The position numbers and the translations under genes were made by a program. From assembly GCA_963576735.1 (NCBI GenBank), contig OY755197.1:7638501-7702500 (forward strand): 64,000 bases of DNA, given 5' to 3'. Source of the stretch: Bedellia somnulentella. Taxonomy: Eukaryota; Arthropoda; Insecta; Lepidoptera; Bedelliidae. Positions 1 through 12,300 of the stretch are shown piece by piece. The stretch's first letter is position 1. Every line of letters starts with the position of its first letter. Under the pieces are notes generated by a model that had not been told where the DNA came from, did no database searches, and saw nothing but the letters and a program-made list of their open reading frames with translations.

Positions 1-115
1 TGGTGACAATGTTACGTGATGTTCAAAAAGAGGTATATAACCTCTGCCAACCCCTTCGGATTCCCGAATATATAGGTATACGGCGGCAGAAACGTTGGAT
101 TCAGTCTTTGAGATG
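1..115 (+). repeat. SINE-2 fragment, 3' part
   Basis: Matches the 3' third of the SINE-2 family (compare 1430-1520 and 12555-12650): the GTGACAATG-CACGTGATGTTC segment, then CTCTGCCAACCCCTTCGG. It is cut by the window start. The insert AAAAAGAGGTATATAA marks it as an old copy. Confidence 0.7.
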
Positions 116-164
116 TAGCATTGAAAAGGTATTATTTGTATGATATGCTGCGCATTGAGTGTGG

Positions 165-345
165 GTGTAGACACAACCATGATAGGTCAGTGGGTAGAAC
201 CACGCCTATCGTGAAGACAGGTCCTGGTTCAAATCATGGGTCGGCCCTATACCAAATTGTCTTTTCTCAAGTCATATTTGTGGATGATTTATTATGGTTA
301 GTAATGGTGAAGGCAACTGCCACCCCTTAAGTAATATACAGCTGA
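165..345 (+). repeat. SINE-2 fragment, tRNA-like head and middle
   Basis: Contains a Pol III A-box-like segment (ATAGGTCAGTGGG) and a B-box-like GGTTCAAATC, followed by the family core ACACCAA-TTGTCTTTTCT and the ATGGTTAGTAATGGTGA segment. The 3' half is missing, so this copy is truncated. Confidence 0.7.
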
Positions 346-384
346 AACATTTGAGTTTTAGTTGAGTGACGGCTTAGACCGTTT

Positions 385-722
385 CTTTCCGCTTTTTTTT
401 TTGTTTACCGGAGGGGAAATCCTCATAGGATCCCCCGCCACTCGAGAGAACGACGGGGGTATGTCGGACTTTTACCGACTAAAACCCCTCCGGTTCGGTG
501 CTGCTGGCCCTGCGGCCTACGCGGCGTCACCTTGACGCATGTTTTGCCGGGCGGCTGAAGGCCGCCCTGGCGGAGCAAAGGAGTGTACCTAAGCTAAGTC
601 GGATAGGATTCTTTCCGCGGACAACGTAAGATGTTAATAAATGAAATTGCAGCCGACCCTGGGGGCTCGTGCAGCTTCACTTAGATGTCTTCGGTGCTGA
701 GCAGGTGAGGGCCGACCTGGCA
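385..722. other. GC-rich anonymous stretch, probably old repeat
   Basis: A T-run leads into a markedly GC-rich segment (about 405-600) with CCCCCGCC/GGGGG and GGCGGCTGAAGGCCGCC self-complementary motifs. No long reading frame or terminal repeat is visible. The base composition is unlike the surrounding AT-rich DNA, which suggests retrotransposon-derived untranslated sequence, but the family cannot be named. Confidence 0.35.
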
Positions 723-727
723 GGTGG

Positions 728-985
728 CCAAGCATTGCATACATACACATACTCACGGCTATTAATCCCTTGGAGGGGTAGACAGAGCTAGGGAATTAGA
801 AATTCCTCAGCCGCTTTTGAAAGTTGAGTGGGGAAAAGATGGTGAAATGAAGGTTATTGGTGATGGGTCTCCAACCACATCGCCCAAAAAAATCCTTAAA
901 AGCCCCAATACCGTTAGTCGCCTCTTACGTACACCCACCGGAAGAAATGGGGTAGTGCTATTCTAAGCCGACACCACACAGCAAA
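728..985 (-). repeat. SINE-1 copy
   Basis: Member of the commonest repeat here. Read on the minus strand it starts TGCTGTGTGGTGTCGGCTTA, runs through TAAGAGGCGACTAACGG, and ends CCCTCCAAGGG-TAGCCGTGAGTATGTGTATGTATG. The microsatellite tail therefore lies at the low-coordinate side. Nearly full length. Confidence 0.85.
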
Positions 986-1151
986 GCCAAGCATTGATCA
1001 AGTGTCTCTTCTAACCCTATTTTTAATAGTAATAAATTTTAGGATATTTGTAAGTTTTTGTGTGGTTATTTAATAATTTACTTTTTATGTACTTGTCTTG
1101 GATCACCTTACATCTGAAATAAATTAATTTAATTTGATTAACATAGCAAAA

Positions 1152-1530
1152 AACAGCCGTGATAGCCCAGTGGGTTGAACACTCGGTTATCGTGCAAACG
1201 ACTAGTGTTCAAATCCTGGGTCGGGCCTACACCAATTTGTCTTTTCTAAAGACATATGTGTGGTTAATTTGTCATGGTTGTTAACGGTGAGGGAAAACAT
1301 CGTGAGGAAACCCACATGGCTGAGTTGTACTTAGTCATGTGACAGTGTATTCGTTCAAAAACGGCAATAGGCCTGCCCCCTATCACGTGAGTACACTGTC
1401 CATGCAAAACGTGGGTACTCTGAACACCAGGTGACAAAGTCACGTGATGTTCAGAAGTATTAGTACCTCTGCCAACCCCTTCGGGGATATGCGGCGTGAA
1501 CGTTTATGTTATGTTATTTCTGTCCCGCTC
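1152..1530 (+). repeat. SINE-2, full-length tRNA-derived SINE
   Basis: The tRNA-like head has an A box (TAGCCCAGTGGG) and a B box (GTTCAAATCC). A body follows with ACACCAATTTGTCTTTTCT, the CATGTGACAGTGTATTCG block and the TATCACGTGAGTACACTGTC block. The 3' end is CTCTGCCAACCCCTTCGGGG, GGCGTGAACG and an ATGTT-type tail. Other near-complete copies are at 7225, 12296 and 45028-45407 (minus). Confidence 0.85.
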
Positions 1531-1837
1531 GCACGAAACGAATTTCCCAATTTCGTTATTTCTGATAAGTGACTATACCTTCGTAATTGTCGTTATTTTC
1601 AAGGACTGGAAAGCGCCAAAATCAATATTGTTCTATGCATCCGTTTTCAACTTTAATTGATTGAGTGGGGAACGAATATATTTTACAAGCAGTTAGAAAA
1701 GGTTCAATAGCTATTATCGTTTACGATTTGAACAGTAGACCTCCGTGTGTGGTTTGTTCTGTTTCTGAGTGTAGCCTCTCAGTGCCCTGAGGCAGCTCTG
1801 TGATTGGATCCTTTAATAGGATCTCAGAAATAATAAA

Positions 1838-2090
1838 CCGGCCGTGTAGTGCCGGCTCAGAATGTCAATACCCCTTTCGTAAGCGGCGACTAAGGGGCTA
1901 TTTTAAGAGACCTCCAGCCGCATCGCCCAGATCACCAACGATTATACCATCACCATCACCACCACCATTATTATACCAACTTATTTCTACAATATTTTGT
2001 CCCCTATTAACTTCCAAATATGGTGGAGTTTCTAGATCTGGTAACTCTTTTTTGGGATTCATGACTGTGTATGGAGGCATGTATGTATGA
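1838..2090 (+). repeat. degenerate SINE-1-like copy
   Basis: Diverged relative of SINE-1 in sense orientation: GTAGTGCCGGCTCAGAATGT, then TAAGCGGCGACTAAGGGGCT, CCGCATCGCCCAGATCACCA and a CCCCTATTAACTTCCAAATA segment. The 3' hairpin is eroded. Confidence 0.6.
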
Positions 2091-2099
2091 TCCTTGACT

Positions 2100-5000
2100 C
2101 TCGGTGGAGATCATTGTTAGTCTATGAAACTTTACGTATACTACTACGAACGGAATAGCTTTATACGCCTAGCGCTTAAAGCTATTCCGTTCACCTGGCG
2201 GTCCTGTATCAAGGACTCTCTAAATGTAAGAGAAAACATCGTAGGGAAATCTACAAGGAATTGTACTTAGTCGTATGGCAAAATAGTGATACCTCGTTGA
2301 CGTAGATATAAGCATTTTAAATGTTTTACGATATATTGATAGATATAGATACGACGATACGTCCCACAGAGGCTGCCCCAGTGTGCGGCGGCGGGTGATG
2401 TTATTTCAACACGAGAGGAAAAACTTGGGTCGTATGAATAAAAATAACTCATTATCATCAATACTATTTTTATTTTTCTTCCATAAAATTTGGTGCGACT
2501 TCAAATAAAGTGTCTCCATACAAAATCACCATTTCGAAGTTAAATTGTATTGCACGTTGATACACATTCAGTTATCAACTACAACTATTTTACAACTTAA
2601 ACCTTACACGGTTCCTCTGTTTACCACTACAGGTATAACATAGCAAGAGTGATTAAAATTTAACATTTATTAAGTATAGTTCAAAAATATAGTTTTTCCA
2701 AATAAATTTCGTACAGTTGACAGCAGAGTGATTGCTAACTCTAGCAAAGTCAGTCTATCAATAGACTCATACAATTATAATCAGCGTTAATTTGGCTAAA
2801 AACTATTTTAAGACATTTCAAACATAAAATTAAAATGAATTTCCTCAATTTTGTTATCATATTACTTTACTTATCATATCAACTTTTTAGATATACGTTG
2901 TCTTTAAACTTGGGTTGATATCTTTAAGTAAAGTAATAACAAAAGTCTGTTAATATATCAAAAAACTTTGGGGACAAAATATTAATTTTTATTTTCTGTC
3001 ATTTAATTCTCATTTTCCTCATGATAAGGTGTTAAACTAAATTTAGTTTTAGTTCAAAAAATTGCCACTGGCGCTTATTATGTTGTCTAACGCTTACTCT
3101 GCTGTCGTGTGTACATTATTTCGTGTTTAAATTACAATAGAATTTCAGCATTAGTCTATGAAACTTTGGTGATTTAATTTGATTTGCCTTCTTTTTTGAC
3201 ATTGATAAAATTAGTATAAATTTACTCTCATACCTGAATATAAGTAGTTATATTGTAATGGAATCACATAGAGCAGGTATTAAATCACTATAAGAACAAC
3301 TTAGAAATTGTGATAGAAAGCGATAATTTGGAATGGGAGTTCTTTTGGTACTGTGTATGCCTTTAACCCTTTATCCAGTAGAGGCAAAATAGTTGCTACC
3401 ATAATTTATGGTAGATTTAAATTATAATTTATACCTTATCTACCTTCAGATACTTCTCAAATGCAATTAATTTTAAGATTGTCTATACTGGTTATGGGAT
3501 CAAGTGTGTTTTTTGAAATTTTTCAAGAACGGGAAAGCTGCTTATAGTGATAAAAAACATAACAAAGTTATTATTTCCATATTACTTTGACTGTAAAAAC
3601 ATTATCACCAAAGTTAAATAAACTAGAGCCATAAAATATTTGAAATTAAGTTCAATAACGAATATTATACATTTTTATTTATATATAAAATGGATTTAAT
3701 TAAAATTGAGCTTATCTACTAAAGAGTTAAGACAAGGGCAAGACACATACTAATTAAAAAAATGCGTTTTATATTCTGATTATTTTTTCGATAACGCCTC
3801 TGTAGTGCAATATAAATTTCTACACAACGAATAAAAACTGTACAATAAAATTATATGTTCGAGAAGAGCGTTTTTAAAACCGCTTGGCGTTTCGTGGTGT
3901 CTGTCCATACCTTAACTCTAATCACATACATGTTATATATAAAGCCTCTGTACACAAAGAACGAATCGTAGGGACCATAACATAGCACAAAATTTGGCCA
4001 TTTCAGTTTAGTTATAATCAAAAGACACTCACAAATCATGATGCATTTTTCTGACACAAATAATGACCCCGCTAAAAGATACATATTATATTTGTATATA
4101 AAAAACCTATACGAATTACCAAATTTCAGTATCACGATGCGATCTGTGTGCACTAAAACCTTTACACTACATAAATAAAACACTTTTATTACTAAAAATA
4201 AGTTATCATTTACTAAATTAAGTAATAACTAAGCATATTATTATAACTATAATTAGACAAAACAACTACTCTTCGTAGGAAATGGAGGAGGGTGCGTTGT
4301 TACAAAAGCACTTTTCTGTTTACTAATTGATCTAATTTACTTATCACGAATTATAAAACAATGAATATTAAGACAGTTATAAAACACCCCATTGGTTGTA
4401 AAACGTAACCGTAAACGGTGTGCACAATATATTCAATACATACATATATTCAGATATTTTATTTTAACCGTCAAAATATTCAGTGGAAAACTTTAAACGA
4501 TTTAAAAATAATAGGCATATCTTTATATATCTATAAATTCTTTAATTTTATTATACCAGGGTTTCAAAAGATTCGTAAGTTTTTGGACAAAAATGATAAG
4601 TAGGTATTTATACACTTGAGTGTCACTGGTATTAAAAAAAAGATGTTTTGAATTTTTACTCAAAGCATGGTCACACATAACGTAGGGTTATATAACATAT
4701 TTGATATTAAGTAGCAAAACTTATACAAGTTATTTTAAGACTTTTGCATCAATCTTACCACCAGTTATATAAGGTATGTAATATTCTTATTCTAAAAGTA
4801 TTGAATTTTTGTATAGTTACTGAGTACCCCGATGCGAACAAATGGAGTGAGTATGTATGTATGTATATTTAACCCTTTATAAGGCAAGGTATGTTCAAAA
4901 ATTCATTGTATTTCACTTTTATTTGAAGCTAGGTAAAGTTGAAATTATGGTGGCCGCTATTTGGTTTATTGAATTCTTGACACAATATTGTTCAGAGATT

Positions 5001-5975
5001 TCTTCCTTTATATGGGCAACATAACGGAATATAACCTCACGGCTATAAATTCCAAAAAGGGATAGCTAGAGTACATAATTAAAAATTTATCAGATATTTT
5101 TGAATGTTAAGGGAAAAGATTGTAAAATAAAGGCTATCGTTTCGAAATGTCACAGATTCTTAGATGTTCATTTTTATGGTTATTGTGAATCGCAGATTTC
5201 AGTTGCAAAACATGAAAGAATACAAAGAGACAAAACTGTAGCCATATATTTTATACCTTTATATACAGTGCGTAATTTACTAAGCTACATTATTTACAGA
5301 ATTACGTAGTAAGAATGATGCAAAAGTCCATACATTCTCTCAATAGCATATTTTATAGCCAGATTTAGTCCTATTCCAATCAGTACTTATTCTGCTAGCC
5401 TCTAGGAGACTTTGAAACTTACAACTAATATTTACAAATTCTTTTGAAAAGGTTCCATTAATAAATTTGTTTCTTAACAACTAGAAACTATGAGACGTTT
5501 TCGACTTTAATATTGGACTTTTTAGGATTTATAGTCTGATTCTTTAAATGGAGTGATTTAATAGATTTTACGTAAAGACGAAGTAATCAGGGCTTCCCAT
5601 TATTTATATTTTTTTAGATCAATTGCTTAAAAAACAGTTCTAACATAGTTAAGTTAAAAATTTAGGATTGTTTTACTTGATGGGAAATTTGGTAAGTCTT
5701 GTTGATACTTTGAAAGAGTACCATGAATTATTTTTGACAGTGTCATTAATCTTCAATGTATTCTTTGATACAATTTTGATGGGTTTTCTTCAACCACGAT
5801 TCTGGTCAAATACGAAGACAAATTTACAAAGATTGAAAGCTCTTTTCAAATTTCCCACAATTTCTAAACAAATATCAAGTAAAAACTATAAAAATCAACA
5901 AATACGAACTAAAAACATAAAAATCTATTTTCCATTGGATCAATCCAAACTACCAAATCAGTGTCTTTCAAACCT
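2100..5975. other. AT-rich intergenic DNA without recognisable genes
   Basis: I see no convincing coding region or intact transposon. A SINE-2 scrap lies near 2222-2290 (GAGAAAACATCGTAGGGAAA). Tail-like segments near 3360-3430 and 4855-4960 resemble the SINE tail seen after the tRNA-like head at 27075. The longest open frame (110 codons, minus, 3851-4183) has no family resemblance or exon signals. The 3' UTR of the RSBN1-like gene must lie just below 5976, but I could not place its poly(A) signal. Confidence 0.5.
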
Positions 5976-6352
5976 TTAATCTGGTGACCTATTGTTCACT
6001 TCTGTGGACGAAACTGAAGACTTTTCACTCTTCTCACTTCTGTGCTTATGTTTTCTATCGTCACTATGTTCTTTCTTATGATTTCGATCGCCCGAATGAC
6101 TTTTATCTGATTTGTGCGACTTATGTCGACTTGAAGAATGTCTGTGTCGATCTTTATCTTTGTCATTTCGGTGGCTTTTGTGCTCTTTGTCTGTCCTTTT
6201 GTCTTTGTGTCTGTCTTCGGATTTTTCGCTCTTCGGCGTGTCTGTTTTTCTGTTCTCTGTCAGTTTTATAGGTTCTTCTTTGTATTTCGTGCTCAGCGCT
6301 CTCATTTCTATGACACCGGATTGCACTTTTGTTGGTGTCGATGGTTTCGGTT
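5976..6352 (-). CDS. RSBN1: RSBN1-like exon 12 (stop codon, basic tail)
   Basis: 377 nt, acceptor ACATTACAG. It begins [20 protein letters not shown] and then turns into a low-complexity tail of Lys, His, Arg, Asp and Ser repeats ([20 protein letters not shown] and similar), ending NNRSPD and TAA. Such tails are common in nuclear chromatin and splicing proteins; its role here is inference. Confidence 0.88.
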
Positions 6353-9300
6353 CTGTAATGTTAAAATGTTGTGTTATAATTTTAATACGTTAAGTAACTA
6401 GTGAGACCGTTGTGACTCAAGCTCTGGAGTAGCGGCCACGTATTGGTCTCTCACAAGGTGGAGTGATGATTTACGCCCGATTTCTGAATTGAGTATTCCA
6501 GCTGAGAACAACTTAAGTATCGTTCTGACGCATTGAAATCTTATCAAATGAATGAGACAAAACGATACTTAAGTCGTTCTCAGCTTAAATACTCAATTCA
6601 GAAATCGGGCGTTAGTATAGGTTATGAGAAGTCAATGTATAAGGGCAACCCAGGACCAGTCGTTATCTTTGGGTGAAGCTTATGTCCAGTAGTGGACGTT
6701 TATTAGCTGATAATGAAGATATCTATATACATACTTAATAAGTATAAGTATTCCTTATACTCACGGCTATAAATCCCTAGAAGGGGTAGCCAGAGCTAAA
6801 GAGTTAGAAATTCCTCAGCCACTTTTGGAAAGTTGAGTGGGGAAAAGATGGTAAAATAAAGGTTGTTGGTGATGGGTCTCCAACCGCATCGCCCAAAAAT
6901 CCCTTAATAGCCCAATACCGTTAGTCGCCTCTTACGTAAACCCACCGGAAGAAATGGGGTAGTGCTATTCTAAGCCGACACTACACAGCAATGACCAGCT
7001 ATTAACTGATATAATGATGATCTTCGTAAAAGATAATAATGATGAAACTACATACCAGTGACATGTGGCGTGGTGATGGTCGGATTATCCAAGGTTGATG
7101 TTTCATCGGCCGGTGATGACGCTTCCGATGATGGGTAGTATTGCTTCAGTCTGAGATGCCATGCTGGAACAAATATTTAAATTTAAGTTTTTATGGATAT
7201 TGTGTAACATTTAAAATTAAATTTGCGACATGATAGTCCAGTGGGTAGAACACCCGCCCGAAAACAGAAGGGCGTGAGTTCCAATCCTGGGACGGGCCTA
7301 CACCAATTTGTCTTTTCTAAAGTCATATGTGTGGTTAATTTATCATGGTTGCTAACGCTGAGGGAAAACATCGTGAGGAAACCCACATGGCTGAGTTGTA
7401 CTTAGTCATGTGACAGTGTATTCGTACAAAACGGCGATAGGCCTGCCCCCTATCACGTGAGTACACTGTCTAAGCAAAACGTGGGTACCTTCTCTGGAGA
7501 CTAGATGGCGCTTGCCATGTGAGTTCAGAAGTATTGGTACCTCTGCCAAACCCCTTCGGGGATAAACGGCGTGAACGTTTATGTTATGTTATTATGTTAA
7601 AATTAAATTTAAATAATGCTCCGGCGATGCGACTGGGGACTCATCATTAAAAATCGATTATTTTAAAATCATATTGATTTAACTTAATTGACTTAATAAA
7701 GAATCGGGCTGCCTCTATTTGAAACATTTAGTCGTTAGTAGTATAAGGGATGAGACGCGAGCTCTGTAACTTACGCCTGAAGGTTTCAAAAGAGTTCGAA
7801 CTTTCAAAAAAGCTCTATGAGACTCGTCTCATAATTTATTTATTTATTTACGGAAAACAAACAGCTTTAACACAACAATTAGCAAAAAACAATAAAAATT
7901 AAAACATAGCCAGAAACAGTTTTCACATATTGGTAACGAACATGCGCTTAATTAAGTATTACTGTAAATTAACTAACAATATAAGAATATAACTAGGAAA
8001 GATAGTAGATTACCAAATTTGACAATAAAAAAAAGAATTGTAGTTGTAATAATGAACTGGATAGAAATAGAAAGATTTATGATCATCCTAAAAGAATAAA
8101 TTTACCATATTTCTTTTAAACAGTGAGGTATTGGTATTAAAAAAGTCTAAATCAACTTGACTACTCAGTGAATTAAAGCTTCGAGCCGCTCGAGTCATAA
8201 AAGTATTTCTGCGATAGTTCGTACGAGCAAGCGGAACAGCAAGAGTTTGTTGATACCGTGAAGTTGAGCGCGGTACCCTTAAGTGGATAGAGGACAATAA
8301 ATCAGTGCACTCAATCATACCATTTGCGATTTTCATCAGAAAGTCTACATCTGCTATTTGCCTCCTAAATTCTAGTGGAATAAAATGGTATCTCTTACAT
8401 CGCGCTATATAGTTGGTGTCTATAGTTCCTGATTTGTATTCTAAATATCTCAGGAATCGTTTCTGTAAGGATTCCAACCTAGATATATAGCATTTATATC
8501 CGGGGTTCCAAACTGGAGATGCATACTCTAAGATGCTGCGCACATATGAGCAGTAAATAATTTTTATAGCTTTTATGTCATTGAAATATTTGCATGACCT
8601 GATTAAAAACCCCATCATTTTTGATGCTCTATTGACAATAGATGTTATATGTTTGTCGTAGAGAAGCTTAGAGTCCTGAATAATGCCCAAATCCCTCATT
8701 TCATTTACCCTAATTAGCGTCGTATCTTTAATGCAATAATCAGTTAGAGAAGGTTCTTTTTTTCGAGTAAATGACATCACAAAACACTTTTCCACATTCA
8801 AATCCAATCTGCTTTTTTCGCAATAATTTTGAAATCTACGTAGATCATCCTGCAGACTAAAGCAGTCCTGAAGATGATCCACAACCTTCATGATTTTCAT
8901 ATCATCAGCAAATAAGACAATTTTTGAATAATGGAAACATTCTACTATATCGTTAATAAAAATCACAAATAATAAAGGGCCAAGAAGAGAACCTTGAGGT
9001 ACATCAGAAGGTATTCCTATCCAGTTAGATATAAACCCATTGGCAACAACACACTGGGTTCTTTTAGAAATATAGGATTCGAACCACCGGAGCAAATCAC
9101 CATGAATACCTAACGCCTCTAGTCTCTCCAATAATAGAATATGATCAATTCGATCAAACGCCTTTCGGTAACCAGTAAAACCTGTCCACCCGCATCCATA
9201 CCGTTTGAAATAAAATCATGGGTTAATATGAGATTGGAAGTTGTGGACCGTTTTTTCAAAAAACCATGTTGTTCTGGCGATAGTAGGCATTTAATTGATT

Positions 9301-12300
9301 CATAAACCTGTTCATAGACTATACGTTCCAAAATCTTGGCGAAACAACTAAGTTTTGATATTCCTCTGTAATTTTCTATACAAATTATAAACCTTTTTTG
9401 AGAATAGGAGTTATAAATGCCGATTTCCAAACCAATGGTATATAACCCTCTTGTCGTGATCTCTTAAATATAATTGATACCGGAAATAGTAATGAACGCG
9501 ATATATTATGAAAAACAATGTTTGCTGAGTCAGCGCCTTTTTGCTGTTGGAGGGCACAAAGCTACATAACTTCTATTTTTTTATGTGTTCTTGGAATTTA
9601 TTTTTATAGTGTTTTTGTCTTTTTTTATCTTTAGTTTTTTAATCTCTTTTTAAATATTGTTATTTAAATTTTGACTTGTGTTTTTAATTATTTAGTGTTA
9701 TATTGTTTTTTTTCTGTATTCTTTTACTTTTTTCATATTTTATTACTTATTGTCTGCATTTTGTTCGTTTTTGTGCCTTTTATGCAACGAATAAATGTCT
9801 TTCTTCTTCTTCTTCTTAAAAATAATCGTACCCTGAAAGTTGTCAAAATGGACTGAGCTCTTAAAAAATCTCGAGCTCTGTATAAATACATCCATGTGTT
9901 CAATCTTCATACAAACGAGGCAAACCTTGTTAACTACACTCTGCTCTATACTATCTATCTAAAGGACTCGGAGGCCCTGAGCCTTGAATACCATACATAC
10001 GGCAACAAATTCCAATTACAGGGCGTCTCATTGAAATGGGTCAGTATGAGAAAGTATAAAACTATAAGCTACATACTCACGGCTAACAATCCCAAAATAC
10101 TGTTGCAGGAGCTTCAAAATAAGAAAGAGAGGAAAGGTAGTAAAAGAAATGGTTGGTTGGATAATAGCCATAAAAGGCCACAAACCCAAACTCGCCTCTT
10201 ACGACACTTATGTGTAAAATGGATCAGTGCTGTTCTAAGCCGACACTTCCTCACAGCTCATATTATGTCCCCACCAAGGGGCTCGAGCCTTCCCTATATA
10301 GGGTGATTTGGCCATAGTTCACCACGCTAGCCAATTGAGGGTTGGCAGACTAACGACTACTACCGTGATAGTAGCCGGGACCGACGGCTTAACGTGCCCT
10401 TCAAAGCACGGAATCATCTTAATTTTTGGATAATCAGATGATTCAAGCCTGCAATATCCTTCCAGACTGGGTTAAATCTTACAAATTAAATTTGTAAGGT
10501 TACCACCCCTCGGGGCTCGAACTCGAGACCTCCGTACTTGAAACCAAGCGCTTAACCGCGACACCACGGAGGCAGCCGACACTTACACAGCTACATTAGT
10601 TAGTATATGCAGATAAGTAAGTTAATAACTTACCAACAGAAGTAACAGCGGAAACAGTTCTAAACTGGTGTATAATATTCCTCGGCAGGAAGTATATATC
10701 GTCATCACAGAGATCTAGTCTTGAATAACGGACTGATTCGCGACGAAGTTGATTTAGTTTGGCCTCTTCTAACCTGTGAATATAATATTGAGTAGATTAT
10801 ATTGACATAGACAATTACAAATTGTAGTTGCGTTTATCGTGTTCTTTATGAATATCCATCTGACTGAATATCTAGGTGTATTATTGAATTGTATGAGATA
10901 TATTTCGTAGATTAATACTGCTCAATGTAGTATCGAATTATTATTATTTCCTTTTTTATTCAACTTAAAAAAACAATCATTACAGGTAAAAAACCATTTC
11001 AGCCATGTAAAGATTTATAAATGGCTAAATGTATTAAAAAAATTTAATGCTGTGGATGTTCCTAATGAGATAAAATAAAATAAATAAAACCAAATGCGCT
11101 TACATTTTAATTATCAAGTACATACATACATTCATATACTCACGGCTATAAGTCCCTAGAAGGGGTAGCCAGAGCTAAGGAATTAGAAATTCCTCAGCCA
11201 CTTTTAGAAAGTTGAGTGGGGAAAAGATGGTAAGCTTAAGGTTTTTGGTGATGGGTCTCCAACCGCATCGCCCAAAATCCCTTAAAAGCCCCCAATAACG
11301 TTAGTCGCCTCTTACGCATACCTACTGGAAGGAATGGGGTAGTGCAATTCTAAGCCGACACTACACAGCAAAGTTTACATTTTAAGTTAGTTAATTTCTT
11401 ACCACATAGTACACTGCGAGATGGGCTGCTCATACAAGTCCAGGCCAAGTAGGGTGACCCACATTTTTGAAATTTAATATAAAAAACGGCGATAGGCCTG
11501 CCTCCTATCACTTGAGTACACTGTCTAATGAAAAAGTGGGTACCTGCTTTGGACACTAGGTGGCGCTGTCACTTGTTGTTAAGAAGTATTGGTTTTCTGC
11601 CAACCCCTTCGGGGACAAACGGCGTGAACGTTTATGTAATATCAAATACATTTTTTTTCTTATTTATTTAACTTTAAAAATACTTAATATGTAGAAAAAA
11701 AGGCAGGTGTCCGCAGTATGAAGAATAAAAGAGCATGTATGAAAAGATTGATGGATGTAAACGATGCCAGAGAGGTTTGCCAGGATCGTACAAAGTGGCG
11801 ATCGATAGTCTCTGCCTACCCCAATGGGAACTAACGGCGTGAGAATATGTATGTATGTATGTATGTTATATGTAGAACCAAATAAATGCGTTTAAATCTT
11901 AAGTTAGTCCTTACCACATAGTACACTGCGAGATGGGCGGCTCATACAAGTCCAGGCCGAGTAGGGTGACCAACTTGTTGAAATCTGCAGCATGGAAAGC
12001 CACTACGTCCTTCGTTATTCGGCCTCGGCCTGATTCTTCAGAGCAGTGGATCGCTTTTAGTACTCCTGGAAAATATTTAGATATTCATCAAAAGTTTCTT
12101 CACTAGGTGGCGCTGTCACCTTGTTCATAAGTATTGGTACCTCTGCCAACCCCTTTAGGGATAACCGTCGTGAACGTTTATGTTATGTTATGTTTTTTCG
12201 TAATGTTAAGCCTCCTAGGTGGTTTGATTGGTGGTATTCCTATCTTATAAATTTTACAATGTTAATGCATGGAAACTACAATGTTAATGAATGGACGATG

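Noticed and set aside
3851..4183. 110-codon minus-strand open frame as a gene
   Set aside because: No start context, exon signals, domain or composition different from random AT-rich DNA.
6000..6400. Plus-strand open frames opposite exon 12, with Cys/Phe/Leu-rich products resembling membrane proteins
   Set aside because: They are the antisense of the Lys/His/Asp-rich tail exon.
9896..10306. 136-codon plus-strand open frame as a gene
   Set aside because: It runs through the antisense of a SINE-1 copy into the SINE-3 insertion.
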